From the NCBI GenBank assembly GCA_019633425.1, contig WSUB01000021.1, positions 295,341-359,340 on the forward strand: DNA of 64,000 nucleotides. The letters run 5' to 3'. Shown here piece by piece: positions 46,470 through 57,995 of the stretch. Under the pieces are notes generated by a model that searched no databases, was not told where the DNA came from, and saw nothing but the letters and a program-made list of their open reading frames with translations. The translations under genes were made by a program, and so were the position numbers. Within the stretch, counting starts at the first letter, position 1; each line of letters begins with the position of its first letter. This stretch comes from Tulasnella sp. 424. Lineage: Eukaryota; Basidiomycota; Agaricomycetes; Cantharellales; Tulasnellaceae.

Positions 46470-46930
46470 GACGATACTGCGTTGGTGTTCGAGCTCTATT
46501 ATGACTTTATCCGGCACAACGTCCACACCTTCCAAAGCCCATGGTTCCAGCCAGTCGTGATGCAGAGCGGTCTCGTAATCATTCCAGAACCAGTCATCAT
46601 GCGGCCCCAAAGCGATGAATAGGTCAAGATGGCTCTTTCGTAAGTCACCACGTTTACAGCCGGGTTGCCCTTGTCGTCGCTGTTCTGGACCAGAGCATCA
46701 GGAGCATCCTCCGCAATGGAAGCCCTGAAGAGCTGACTACGGCCCTATTCTTGAGTAGGATTGTCATGGCTTTCCTTTTGAACAAAGTCGGAATGCTTTG
46801 GGCACCGGCACGCAAGATCTCCGGCTGCTCCATTCACCTTCAACATGTGACAGATGTACCTGGCATCCATAATGTACTTTTGCCGACAGTTTTGGTTATG
46901 ATCTCCGTCTCCTCTTTGGCCATCTTGGAA
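46470..46930 (-). pseudogene. DUF6535 gene remnant
   Basis: Homologous to 16,430-16,960 (the central soluble region of DUF6535 copy 1, same strand), including the HHDWLEPWALEGVDVVPDKV-like segment and DARYICHML. It has internal deletions and frameshifts, and ends where the segmental copy C begins near 46,960. Confidence 0.8.
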
Positions 46931-47975
46931 GCATGCCAACCTTGGGTGGAAGGAACCACGAAGTCCTCCGGGGGCGCTGTAAACCGCGATGCCTCGTGTC
47001 TTCGAGACCCCTTCGAAGAGTGTTATGAGCAACTGGGTGGCTACCAACAGTCGAGAAGCTTTGAAACGCTCTTTGCCCGCTGTCTCAGCTACCCGGCGCT
47101 CACTGGATTCGTTAGTGGCACCGCCCACCCTTGTAGTCTGCATTCCAGTGGTCATATCTCGCCTTGGCCGACTGACTACGCTAGAGGTGTAGTTGGTGCC
47201 CCGGCTTTCATTCGCTCCTTCTTGACTTCTGTTTGGAGCGCTCAAGGCGCTCGGATGAGAGCGATACAATCGAAGGGGTATGTGCAATATGGACACTCGT
47301 GTGCGTTGCTCCAGGGCCTCCGCATCTCGCAACTGTGCGGAATCTTGACTCAGGCCTGGTATGGAGTCCCCCGAATTTGACCATTGTGCTGTACATGGTT
47401 CTTCAGAGAAAGCGCTAGCAGCTGGAGGGCCGTCCTGCAACTGAGCTGAAAACCTGCCGAAGGCAGAGTATTAGCTCAGGCCATCTAATAAATGACTCGG
47501 CACGGAGCGGAAGCCCATACACCCTCTCTTACCACTGCCGTAGATCCAGATTTCTGGGCTGCCATGCGCAAGCGTCGTCCGCACGATGCGAGATGCGCCG
47601 ATTCGGATCCAGATTCTTGGTCTCCCTTGCGTTACTAGGTCCATCAGCATCACGAGGCTTTATCGCAGGATTCAAGATTTCCCTAGCAGGCGATGCACCT
47701 GCGGTGCACCCTTAAACACTTTCATGTCGTCGTATGATCTAACGGATCACCTCTCTCCGGTCGACTCGAGTGGCATGCACCACTACCCGACTAATTGCCG
47801 CCCAAGTTGAACTGATTCAAAATTTAGGGGAGTTACTCGATCATATTTCTAAGAAGAGTACATAGAGTATATATTCAGGGGACAAGAACCATAATTGGGA
47901 GTCAAAGAAAAGTCATGGCATAGCATGTGGATCCTCGGGTTTGCACCTCAACGCACAGAGTTTGACGTGCTTCTC

Positions 47976-50341
47976 TTAGTGATCAACATAAACGGGCATT
48001 TGGTTCGGGTCGTCCGTGGAATATCTCGCTCTCGGCTTGTACTGAGCCTTGCTCTGCGCCTTGCTCGGATCCTCGCTCTGATTGAGCAGCAGCTCGACAG
48101 AGCGATGGAATAGAGGTCGTTCATGGAGTATTTCCCGGCCCCGTCCTCGGTTTATACTACCGGTCAGATATCCACCTTGATCAGCTGTTTTCGAGCGATA
48201 TTAACGATAGGTCTAGCTGCACTTACTTCAGTTCCTTCCACTGCTGTTTATTGCCGTCCAAGAAGGGCTTCCACAATGGGATATACTCTAACAGCCACCA
48301 TGATGTGACCCCTCCCAAGGAGTCGTGGACTGTACCCTGAACATCTTTTTTAAGCTCGTCAAGAACCGACTCAGGTAGTACCGACTCCGACCCTTCCCGA
48401 GTGCGAGGTTTGGCTGAGGTGGGTCCACGCTTCGCATCGAAATACGCTTTCAAGGTGGGGATGTCGTCGAAAGCGTCGGGAGCCCAGCAAATACCAGCTA
48501 CTCTCGTGTCGATCTGCTGTACCATCCAGAGTAGACTGAGAGAATCGGATGTCAGTAGTATTCTAAGCTCGCTGGAGACTTTGAACGTACCTAGGATTTG
48601 CTAGGTTGTTCCTGTGTTCCTCTTTTAAGGTATCGATCTCACCTCCACCGACGTCTGCAGACCGGGCACCGATGGTTACTTAATGCGAGCTCAGAATGTG
48701 TCAAAACAACATACCACTATGGCTCCCAGCAAACCACACTTCTTTGCAGTCCGTTTCTCCCCAGGGGAAGTTGCAGTCGGGACACTGCCATGTATGCCCA
48801 TCTTTCTCATCAACAACTGAACGGTAGTGTCTCCCATCCGTCCTGCGACGAAGGAGCAGCGTATTGCGAATTGCAGTGCCAATTATCTTTGTGAGCGGCT
48901 CTGGAGGTTGTTGCTCTTGACCGACGTTCAGACTTTGACGACGAGTTTTCAATCGGCTCAGTGCGTTAGGCATACTCGCTGGAGGCGGCCCATCGAAAGC
49001 TGCCCTTGTCCAAGGATTATGTCGGAACTTTGCGCGACGTTCGTCGAGCGCAAATGCTTGGCGGTAGGTCTTGACCACGGCGTTGTGTGAAGTGAACGGC
49101 AGAGTCTTGCCAGTCAGTCCGACCGATGTGACAGTGTCCCTGTAGCAATAGTCGACCTGTTGGCTCTCATATGCAGGTCTGTCAAATTAGATCGTCAACG
49201 TACCAGACACCCATAAATTCTATTGATACGTGACGAGAGAAAGCTTTCTTGAATCCATGGGCCTTTTGAACACCGTCATCGGACTTATCCTTGTATCTTG
49301 CGAATGCGAATGGGATTTGCCCTTCGTTCCCTTTCGGTAGGAGACCAACCTTGAAGTACGAGTCAGAATTCAGAGAAGTAAAGACAAGAAATATAGCTCA
49401 CAATGTGCAACATTCCGGCTAGGCAACGCGCGGCGTAAGCTCCTCGGCTAAACCCGAACAAGCATATCTTGTCCCCCTCTCGATAGTTCTCCATCAGAAA
49501 ATGGTAGCTCTCTATGATCTATGTAGGCAACTGATGAGACGACTCGATGACAAATGTCAGGCTCAGAAGCTCACGTGCTCGTCAAGATACCTAAAACGAT
49601 TAGGTAGTGTCTAGTTAGCGAGCTCGCATACTCGTTGACGTATTATAGGGTGATCACCCACCATGCAACAGCCATGTCAATAGCCTTAGAGACTTGCCGC
49701 GAAATCTGCCCCACCGCTTTGGTCGGTGAGATGGAAGTACCTGGAGAGGGCGTCTAGCAAAGAACGGAACGCGACCACAGCGACACCTTACCGATTCCAG
49801 ATTGGTAGTAACAAATTTGCCTATCTGACTTCATCTTATCAAGCCCTTGAAACAGTCTAATGACGTTCGTATTTCCATCATTAAAGTACTTTGCAGTTCC
49901 ATCGAAGCAGAGTATCAAGTTTCTAGGCGGGGGTCCGTAATCTGGAGCTTGTGCACGGTCGACGAAGCCAATCGGGCTTCTATAGGCATCCCCGGGCTGT
50001 GAGGGAAAGCCCGGACTGCCAGGGAATTCCACTTGTTGCGAAGGGAAATCAGTAAATGTTCGTGACTGGTCGGGTAAGACAAAAGTAGTGGTTCGAGTAC
50101 GAAAGACGACGCCAGACGGAGTTTCTGGCACTGCTGGGAAATTGGCAGTGATGGGTGCGAAGGGAATTTGTGGCTGGTCTGGTAAAACAAATGGAGTAGT
50201 CCGAGTAGGGGTGACGACGCCGGACTGAGCTCCTGGCGCAGCTGGGATCGTGCTTGCCGTTTCCGCGGACGCTGTTGTTGGGCTCGGAAATGAAGCAGAA
50301 GGCAGCGATGGCATCGACCAAGGTTTGTCGTCGGTGTTCAT
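47976..50341 (-). CDS. DUF2235 / Tle1-like alpha/beta hydrolase, copy C
   Basis: Nine exons: 50341-49792, 49740-49662, 49590-49575, 49518-49402, 49349-49204, 49139-48715, 48654-48591, 48535-48227 and 48156-47976, giving 628 residues. Motifs: [15 protein letters not shown] (Ser239), EFMGVWDTVTSVGL and HSDVGGGEIDT (Asp445). Some positions differ from A and B: YYQSGIG for YYQPGIG, and the segment after exon 3 reads IIESYHF where A and B have IMGGYRF. The intron after exon 4 is shorter and not open through. Intact; probably active, though the IIESYHF change next to the nucleophile region is worth testing. Confidence 0.9.
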
Positions 50342-50436
50342 GCTTCAATGGAACGGGTAAGGCGGGGATGGAGAGAAAGGAGAGATAATTCGAAGCGGGT
50401 GGCGGTCAATTGGGCTCGATGCTGTAGGTGCTTGGG

Positions 50437-50445
50437 TTAAATATA
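50437..50445 (-). promoter_or_regulatory. TATA-like element of Tle1-like copy C
   Basis: Minus-strand TATATTTAA, about 100 bp before the ATG, one base different from copies A and B. Confidence 0.5.
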
Positions 50446-52567
50446 GCCCAGAAAAAGACTAGCTTATGGTCTGCACTCATTGCTTCTTGAATATTCTGGA
50501 CTCGAGGGAAAGTTGTGTTCGATTATTCTACCCTATCTCCTTTGAGTTTCGTGATCTGCCTAAACCTAGTCCGACTAATAACGGTGTGTGGCATGGATTA
50601 AATGCCAGGACCACAATTTACCAGATAAGACATAATTGCTTCGGCAGCCGGACGCCTCAGGCCGTGAAAGGCGAACCCCTTCCTACCACCACCAGCGAGT
50701 TTGCCACGTTGCGAACATCTCACGAGCCACCGCGGTCGACTGGCTTGCGTCGAGGTTGATATAAATTTAGTAAAGATGTCAGCATGAATTTATCACAGCG
50801 TTCGAGTTTTCTAGCATCCGGGATAATGTTGAAAACGCTCCTTTGGGAGAACCTTTGCAGAAGGGTGGTGGCTGGATTGAGAGAGTCGCGGAGAGGTGAT
50901 GTACTCGGATATATCCGTTACCCCCACCAAAAGGATTACCGGTGTTGGAATATTAACTGGACACGAGGGAACCACGCCGTTGAGGAGTCACGGTTCGGGT
51001 GAGGACTAAGGATAAAGTGCCTCCATCACCACTTAAAGACAGGCACCATATCATCAGACATATTAGAAACGTGGTAGCCATGAACATTTTCAAAGGTAGT
51101 CGGACAATCGTTTCTCATAATGGGGCTGCGCCACGCATGAGGCTCATTGCAATTACGTGGTACTTACGCCTCACGACCTTTTACAGGCGCATGTGTGGTG
51201 TGGGTAATCTTTCTTTCGGGCTCGGAGAAGCCAATGCTCGAAGAGTGAAGCGCCCCAACACCTCTTCAGAGAGCAGGACAGGAACGTCCCTGCTGTCGGG
51301 GTGTCGTTTTCGAGCTTCCAGTCGGATTTTGAGTGTGATCTGTCCAACTTAGTCACAAAATAATAGACCTCGAGCAACCCAGCGGCCATACATGTTCTAC
51401 TAGTCTAACTGTCCGACTTGCAGGAGGTTAAGACTAATAATGGTATATATGTGGCTAGCCTCTCGGCTGCTCGGTGACATTCAACATCCCTGCCAGGGCG
51501 CGCGATTCCTCGTCAAGGTAAAGCGTCTCAAGCTTCTTCATCTAGTCAATGCTTCTGCCCTGGCTTCAAATTGATACTATTTGCGTGACGCTGGTAAGAC
51601 ATCACGAGGAACAAAAGTCGCCCGGTATTGAGTTGTGGGGGTCTTGGAACCATATATATGTCCCGGATGGACGAACTACTTTGCAGTGTTCATTTACCGG
51701 TGTTTGAGTGAAAATCGAGATTTTTGGCAAAGTTAGAGTTGGCCAGATATTCCATATTCTCGGGCCGGTATTGGGGGAGAGCCGAGGGTGAACCTGACTT
51801 TTTGAAATGGGCGTATAGCTCTCAATGCAGCTCTTGCTCCCTGCTTGCTTGGAATGACTGCTTCGGCGATGCCGAGGTCGAGGTGTAGGATAAAAGTGGA
51901 GGAACACGGTGAGCGAGCGCCACGTTTCTTTCGATACAGTGGCAACCGCGTCGATCAGTCTCCCTCATATATATGGGGAGCGCAACGCGTGACCCAGCCG
52001 CGCAGAAACAGTCTTGAGCATGAAATCTACGAACGTGAACACAATTCGGATAAATCCGAGTCTAGTCGGCCGAAGGGTCATGGGTCCGTGCGTACTGGAG
52101 CTCTCCGGATGGTTCAATTGATAAGCATTTGTTTGGTTTGCGGACGTCCAATGCCAACCTGATCACAGAGCGAGCGTTGACGTCCCACGAAATCAGAGAG
52201 CAAGAGCAAGGGATGCAGTGGAACTGACGTAAGCGAATTGAGTCTCACCGAATCAGGACCGGAAGGGTTTGAATGTTGCCGCGGAACGAGAACCCTGGGG
52301 CGGCGACTGTTGCGGTGACCGCTGATCAAAGAATAAGCAACACAGGGCACTGCAATGCTAACAAAGGCCGTCAAATTCAGCCTTTTAATTTTCAGCTTTT
52401 GAACTTCTCATAACTCTCGAACTTCTCATAACTCTCGAAGCATGCCGGCCACGTGGTCACGTGGTGCACATGTTTTCGGCGGCGTTCTGGTGGGGTCCGG
52501 CCTCCGAACACGATGCAGGGCCAGTGCGAAGGGAATCGTCGTTAGCCCTCCGATTTTATCTGCTCTC
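50446..52567. other. Spacer between Tle1-like and membrane-protein genes, copy C
   Basis: Same blocks as in A and B, with a deletion of several hundred bp after about 50,945. No gene supported. Confidence 0.5.
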
Positions 52568-52575
52568 TATATATT
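52568..52575 (+). promoter_or_regulatory. TATA box of the membrane-protein gene at 52658
   Basis: TATATATT, 90 bp before the ATG. Confidence 0.65.
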
Positions 52576-52657
52576 CGACAGCTTTCGAACCGATCACGCG
52601 CATCAAGCCTCTCTTTCCCCTCTCCCTTTGGACTCTTTCACGATCACAATTGAACCA

Positions 52658-53504
52658 ATGGAAGAAGAAAAGGGTGTGCCGATGCCAACACTTGCGACGG
52701 AACGCACTTTCACCTCTCTCCCACCAGATCAACAGGATGAGGAGGAGGAGTTTTGGGCTGGTGATGAACGTTTGGTACGAACCAACCATCGTTCATACGC
52801 TGCCTGCGTTCTGACGTCGGGTACCCCTGCAGGGCTGTCGCAACGTTCCATACAAAGAGTTCGTCGTAAATCTCGCCTTTCCGTGCGCAATCGGAACAGC
52901 CATCGCGGCAGGCGCTGCCTTCAGCATCCTCGCTGCCGGCGGTATCTTCGGTGACGGCTCGCAGGAAGCCTTCGACGAGCTCCGACACATAACTACTCTA
53001 CTGGCATGGTCGGCGGGATGTTACGCAAATGCGACAGCCATCGTTGTATGCCTCCTGTTCCTATACTCCTCCCCCTCATTCTGCAAGGTCATATCGCAAA
53101 AAATTAACTACACCTGGAAACTCCGGAGGAAGAACGAGGACTGGAATCTGCTCCGGCTCATCATCGCATACGGCGCGGTGGGAGCCGGTTTCTTGTCCTT
53201 GCTCTTGCAAGTAGCGGGAACGATCCTTATGGTCGAGGCGTTAAGACCATTCGCCCCGGTGCTCCTCGCCGAGGTACCAATCTCTCTGGTCTGCGTAGTG
53301 GGCGTGGGTGCCTACATCGGTGTCATACTGTTGGAGCGAGATGGTGCACGGGAGAGGATGAAGAAGGTGGTTCGTGCAGCCTCTTTGCCCTTACCGAAAC
53401 TGCGGAGAAAATCGAGGCAGGTAAGTGAATTACCTACCTAGTAAGGTACCCTCGAGCCTTGTTATCCGATCCAGTATCTGTATGTACATCCCATTCCAAC
53501 TTGA
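52658..53504 (+). CDS. Four-pass membrane protein of unknown family, copy C1
   Basis: Exons 52658-52774, 52833-53420 and 53475-53504 give 244 residues. An acidic N-terminal tail (MEEEKGVPMPTLATERTF, then DQQDEEEEFWAGDERL) is followed by KEFVVNL. Four membrane segments follow: AIAAGAAFSILAAGGIFGD, the WSAGCYANATAIVVCLLFLY region, GAGFLSLLLQVAGTILMVEAL, and ISLVCVVGVGAYIGVILLER. The tail is basic (RERMKKVVRAASLPLPKLRR). Introns are 58 and 54 bp; the last exon adds only nine residues (YLYVHPIPT) and differs from the other copies because its stop was lost at the tandem junction. It is divergent from the Tle1-like gene of the same segment. No known family is recognised. Confidence 0.82.
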
Positions 53505-53922
53505 TCACAGAGTGACGCCCCCAAAATCAGAGAACGCGAGGGATGCAGTGGGATTGACGTAAACGAATTGATCGGAACAAGTATCTCGCCGTATCAGGAC
53601 CGGAACGGTTTGAGCGTGCCCGCCGAACGAGAACCCTTAGGTCCTCCTCGCATCGTTGACCCACCGCCGACTGTTGCGGTGACCGCTGATTGAAGAATAA
53701 GCAACACAGGACACTGCAGTGCTAACAAAGGCCGTCATATTCAGCTTCCGAATTGAATCTCTCATTACTCTCGAAGCATGCCGACCACGTGGTCACGTGG
53801 TACACATGTTATTGCTAGTTTTCGGCGGCGTTCTGGTGGGGTCCGGCCTCCGAACACGATGCAGGGCGATTGCGAAGGCAATCGTCGTTAGCGCGCTTGA
53901 ACCCTCCGATTTCACAATCTGC
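53505..53922. other. Duplicated promoter region between C1 and C2
   Basis: Repeats the sequence upstream of C1 (about 52,150-52,560), including the block tggtggggtccggcctccga about 90-100 bp upstream of each TATA box. Confidence 0.65.
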
Positions 53923-53930
53923 TATATATT
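53923..53930 (+). promoter_or_regulatory. TATA box of the membrane-protein gene at 54015
   Basis: TATATATT, 92 bp before the ATG. Confidence 0.65.
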
Positions 53931-54014
53931 CGACAGCTTTTCGAGCCGACCACGCGCAGCAAGCCTCTCTTTCCTCCCTCTCCTTGGACCCTTTCACTAT
54001 TAACGGTTGAACCA

Positions 54015-54838
54015 ATGGACGAAGAAAAGGGTGTGCAAATGCCAACCCTTGCGACGGAACGCACTGTCACGTCTTTCCCAATAGACCAACAGGATGAGTT
54101 GGAGCTTTGGGGTGGCGATGAACGTCTGGTACGAACCAACTATCGTTCATACGTTGCCCGCGTCCTAACGTTGGGCACCCACTATAGGGCTACCGCAACG
54201 TTCCATACAAAGAGTTCGTCGCAACTCTCGGCTTTCCGTGCACGATTGGAACAGCCATCGCGGCATCCGCTGCCTTCAGTATCCTCGCTGCTGGCTCAAT
54301 CTTTGGTGACACCTCGGACGAAGCCTTCGATCAGCTCCGACACATGGCCACACTACTGGCATGGTCGGCGGGATGTTACGCTATTGCAACAGCCATCGTC
54401 GTGTGTCTTCAGTTCCTCTTCTCCTCCCCCTCGTTCTGCAAGGTTATAACGCAAAAGATCAACTACACCTGGGAACTCCGGAGGAAGAACGAGGCCTGGA
54501 ATCCGCTCCGGTGCATCATCACCTACGGCACGGTGGGAGCTGGTTTCCTCTCCTTGCTCCTGCAACTCGCGGGAACGATGCTTATGGTCGAGGCGCTAAG
54601 ACCATTCGCCCCGGTGCTCCTCGCCGAGATACCAATCGCTTTGGTCTCCATAATTGGCGCGTGGACCTTCATAATTTGTATACTGTTGGAGCGACAGGCT
54701 CTACGGGAGAAGATGAAGAAGGTGGCTCGTGCAGCCTCTTTGCCCTTACCGAAACTGCGTCGGAGGCAGGTAAGTGAAATACCTCACTAGTAAGGAACCC
54801 TCGAACTTTGTTATCCGGCCCAGTATCTGTACGTGTAA
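54015..54838 (+). CDS. Four-pass membrane protein of unknown family, copy C2
   Basis: Exons 54015-54128, 54188-54769 and 54824-54838 give 236 residues. Same plan as C1: acidic tail (MDEEKGVQMPTLATERTV, DELELWGGDERL), GYRNVPYKEFVATLGFPCT, four membrane segments (AIAASAAFSILAAGSIFGD; the WSAGCYAIATAIVVCLQFLF region; GAGFLSLLLQLAGTMLMVEAL; ALVSIIGAWTFIICILLER), and a basic tail (LREKMKKVARAASLPLPKLR). The last exon is 15 bp (YLYV-stop), a form conserved in copies A and B and in the fragment at the right edge. Topology from charge suggests both termini in the cytosol. Function unknown. Confidence 0.83.
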
Positions 54839-54889
54839 TATATGCCCTTGTTCTTCACTCGAAAAAAAAAAGCAGAATCCATGCCGTGA

Positions 54890-55235
54890 ATTTCTTTGAA
54901 CGAATCTGGGGAGTGCACCGCTCGGCGCGATCTGGGCGCTGTCTAAATCGGAAGAGACTTCTGGAGCAGCATTCCCGGGTTTGCCCCCGCTCCTTGCTTC
55001 CAGCACGAGAGCGAGGGCACCAGAGCCCGAAGCCGCCAGGCGGTTCTTTCTCCATCCCTTCGGCTCTCTTCTTCTGCTCCTCGGCCGCGCTGGCCTTCCT
55101 GTGCTTTTCGTAATCCGCAAAGGACTTCTTCTTGCCGGTTTCGGGGAAATGGCTGCTGCGGGCGAAGGCGCAGGAGATGCTAGACAGCCTAGAGCAGAAA
55201 CTGGTCGTTGAATGGGACGTCCTGCTGCAAAGAGT
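54890..55235 (-). pseudogene. Arg/Asp-rich protein remnant, copy C
   Basis: The least damaged version of the first segment: KKSFADYEKHRKASAAEEQK then KRAEGMEKEPPGG in one frame (about 55,035-55,145), without the 4-nt insertion of A and B. The Pro-rich and RD-rich tail is deleted, so this copy is also incomplete. Confidence 0.5.
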
Positions 55236-56450
55236 CGACGTGCGAAAAGACGAGGTGTGCCGCCAGTGCCTTTTCCTCGGTGTCTCCTCCCAAAGTACCA
55301 CCAACATTCTTCGCATACCCACTTGTGCGGACATCCTTCAACATGCCTCTCCTTCAAACCGTTCGTCTTTCTTGGCGCAGACGACGCCTCAAGTTCGAAG
55401 ACTAGCCACTACGTTAGAGGCTACAGCATCTCGTTGCCCTTCCAAGCTTGATTGAGGAGCAGTCTTAAAATTCCAAAGGTCCGACCGTCCTTTCATTCGC
55501 TCTCCGTCGCAATCCTCAACAATCCTCTCTCGCAGACTTGACGAGAAAGTTTCTCAAGGCAGCACGCCGTTCCAGTCGCAGCACCGGGGTGCATGTGTGT
55601 TGTATATACCTTTCATCCCTTCCGGTGACATATGTTCAGCTCCCTTCCCTTTCGCCGTAGCTCGACTCCTGGCCACCCGTCAACGTAGTCCGTGAAGCCG
55701 GTTCCATGAGAATTCAAGTACCTGAAGCGGTTGATTGCGATTTGGACCGCGGCGATCATGATCATCAAGAAGCTCACCTCTCGTTCAACCTCGGACAGCA
55801 CGGTGCAGACTTGGCTTATTCGAGCACGCACTCATCCCTGAAGGTAATGATCCTCCCTTCATTCCGGTCGCTGCAGCCTGAACCTCTGGTTCTGTTCCCA
55901 GAGCTTGTCGCGGCTCCAGGAGAATCCTCAAACGAATATCACAGCAATGGTCTCTCGCAGAAGCACCCGTGATCACTGCCGGGAGTGGGAAGCACAAGAG
56001 AAGTTACTTTGGCGGGATAATGGGAAAACTGTTTTCCTGGCCCTCGCAAATCTCGACTCAAGGCCGTTTGGACAACCCCGTTCTCCCTGACGAGACCTAG
56101 TGCTACTGCAGACGTCGCGGCGATGAAGACCATTGACGAAAAGAGCGGCGACTGGTGAATCCCAGGCGGCTCGAAGATATGGAAGGTCAGCTTTTACTTC
56201 CATTTTTGGGCGTTGGGTTGATATACATCCGCTCGCCAGGATCACCAACCGCGGTCACGCAAACCGCTTTATCGAACTGGCCAACATCGACTTCAACTCC
56301 AAACCTTGTAAATAAATGACCAACTCTGTCGTAGTCATAAGCACTCCCGAAAGCATTGTCGGAAATCCTACCACCTGCCCCACCGCTGACGCTCGCTCGA
56401 GTCCACTTCATCTCGTTATCTCTCGGCTCCCCAAGTCTAACGCAAACGAC
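55236..56450. other. Conserved segmental block, copy C
   Basis: Counterpart of 27,301-28,430, with a short remainder of the unidentified plus-strand remnant at about 56,210-56,450. Frames broken. Confidence 0.45.
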
Positions 56451-56519
56451 AAAGCATGCATAACGTGCAGATCCTCAATCACTCTTTCAGCCTTCTAGCC
56501 AGGTCACCAAGTCCTGGAA

Positions 56520-57460
56520 TAGTGGAGCGCCCGATGCATTTTGGAAGGTTAAGGCCAGTATGTACTGGGACATTTGCTGCTAGCCTCTCGGCTGCTCGGC
56601 GACATTCTACATCTTTGCCAGGGAGGGCGATGTCTCAAGATTCTTTATCCTAGTCAATGGTTCTGTCGTGGCTTCAAATCGACACTGGTGAGACGTAACG
56701 AGGAACGAAAGTCGCCAGGTATTGAGTTGTGGGGTCTTGGAACCAGATATACGTCCTGGATGGACGAACTACTTTACAGTGTCCATTTAATGGAGTTTGA
56801 GTGAGAATCGAGATATCTAGCAAAGTTGGAGTCGGCTCGGTAGTTAATCGGGGAGAGCCGAGGCTGAACATTAACAGACGTCCAGTTCTGGGTTGCAGCC
56901 TCATGCCTCATGCTTTCCTAGAGTGACTGCTTTGGCGTTGTCGAGGTCGAGGTGTACGATTAAAGCGGAGGAACAGGCGGTGAGCGAGCAGCACGTTTCT
57001 TTCGAGATAGTGGTAACAGCTTTAATCCGTGTTCGTCGTATAGGTGAAGGGCGTGCAACGCTGACCCAGCCGCGTAGAAATTATATGTACTGGAAATTTA
57101 CGAGCATGAACATAAGTCGGATAAATATAACCGAGTCTCGTCGACCGAATGGTCTTGGGTCTGCGTGTGGGAGCCCGTGAGGAGGGTCGTTAGGCATTTG
57201 TTTGGGTCACTGTAGTCCACTCCCAAAAGCCAGTCAGGGCTCCAGGGCGAAGTTTCAACCCGATCGCAGGGCCTGACGTCCCCCAAAAATCAGAGAACGA
57301 CAGGAGTCTTGAACCAGGCCCGGAAGGGTTTTGAGTGTGCCCGCCGAACGAGAACTCTGGGACCTCCTCGCATCGTTTGACCGCTCGGCGAATGCTGCGA
57401 TGACCGCCACACTAGGCGCTGTAATGCTAATAAATCGTCATCTTCAATATTCCACTGCCC
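56520..57460. repeat. Partial fourth segmental copy (D)
   Basis: Matches the part of the A spacer at about 23,930-24,830 (for example gcctctcggctgctcggcgacattc and ggaaatttacgagcatgaac), but carries no gene. It stops before any membrane-protein coding sequence. Confidence 0.7.
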
Positions 57461-57995
57461 GTCCCTGAACTTCCCATGAATCGGCGTGCGGACCACCTGG
57501 TCACGTGGTTGCTTTTGAACCCATGAGGCGGGTTGGCGAGCAACCTAATCAAGTAGGAAATTTGGACCTCTGATTTCTGGCGTCCTCTAATTTCCATGTA
57601 TCGCTTTGTTGAGCATATTGGTGGTATTCGACTAACGCTTTCCTCGCAATTCAATGTCAGACGATGATTGGCGGAAACCCCCAGATACTCCCTCCTAGCA
57701 GGAAGTGTTTTGATCGGGTGTGAAGGAGGCTGCTGGTAGCGTTGTCTTTTCGTACGTCTTGGAGAATCACTTCCGAAAGGAGATAACCGCTCTCCTCCAG
57801 TGCAAGCCAACCCCCCGCTCAAACCACTGAAGCCTTGCCGAACCTCGACTCAGGCGTGTCTTCACTCCACATGGTGCTGCAATCCCCCGTGTATATCTTA
57901 CTGCCCCTCACGGTGTCATTGACAGAGACTATCTTCTCTGATTGCCCACACTCTGTCCAACTTCGGTCCTTTTTACGGGGACGTGATCGCTCATA
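57461..57995. other. Intergenic upstream of DUF6535 relic
   Basis: Part (about 57,840-57,995) resembles the region upstream of DUF6535 copy 1. Nothing else recognised. Confidence 0.4.

Larger units (their letters stand above)
46965..56450. repeat. Segmental duplication, copy C
   Basis: Third direct copy, separated from B by the kinase-TPR gene and a DUF6535 remnant. It lacks the leftmost 250 bp of A/B. It has a tandem duplication of the membrane-protein gene and its promoter (about 52,150-53,470 and 53,490-54,840), and lacks most of the unidentified plus-strand remnant. Confidence 0.82.
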
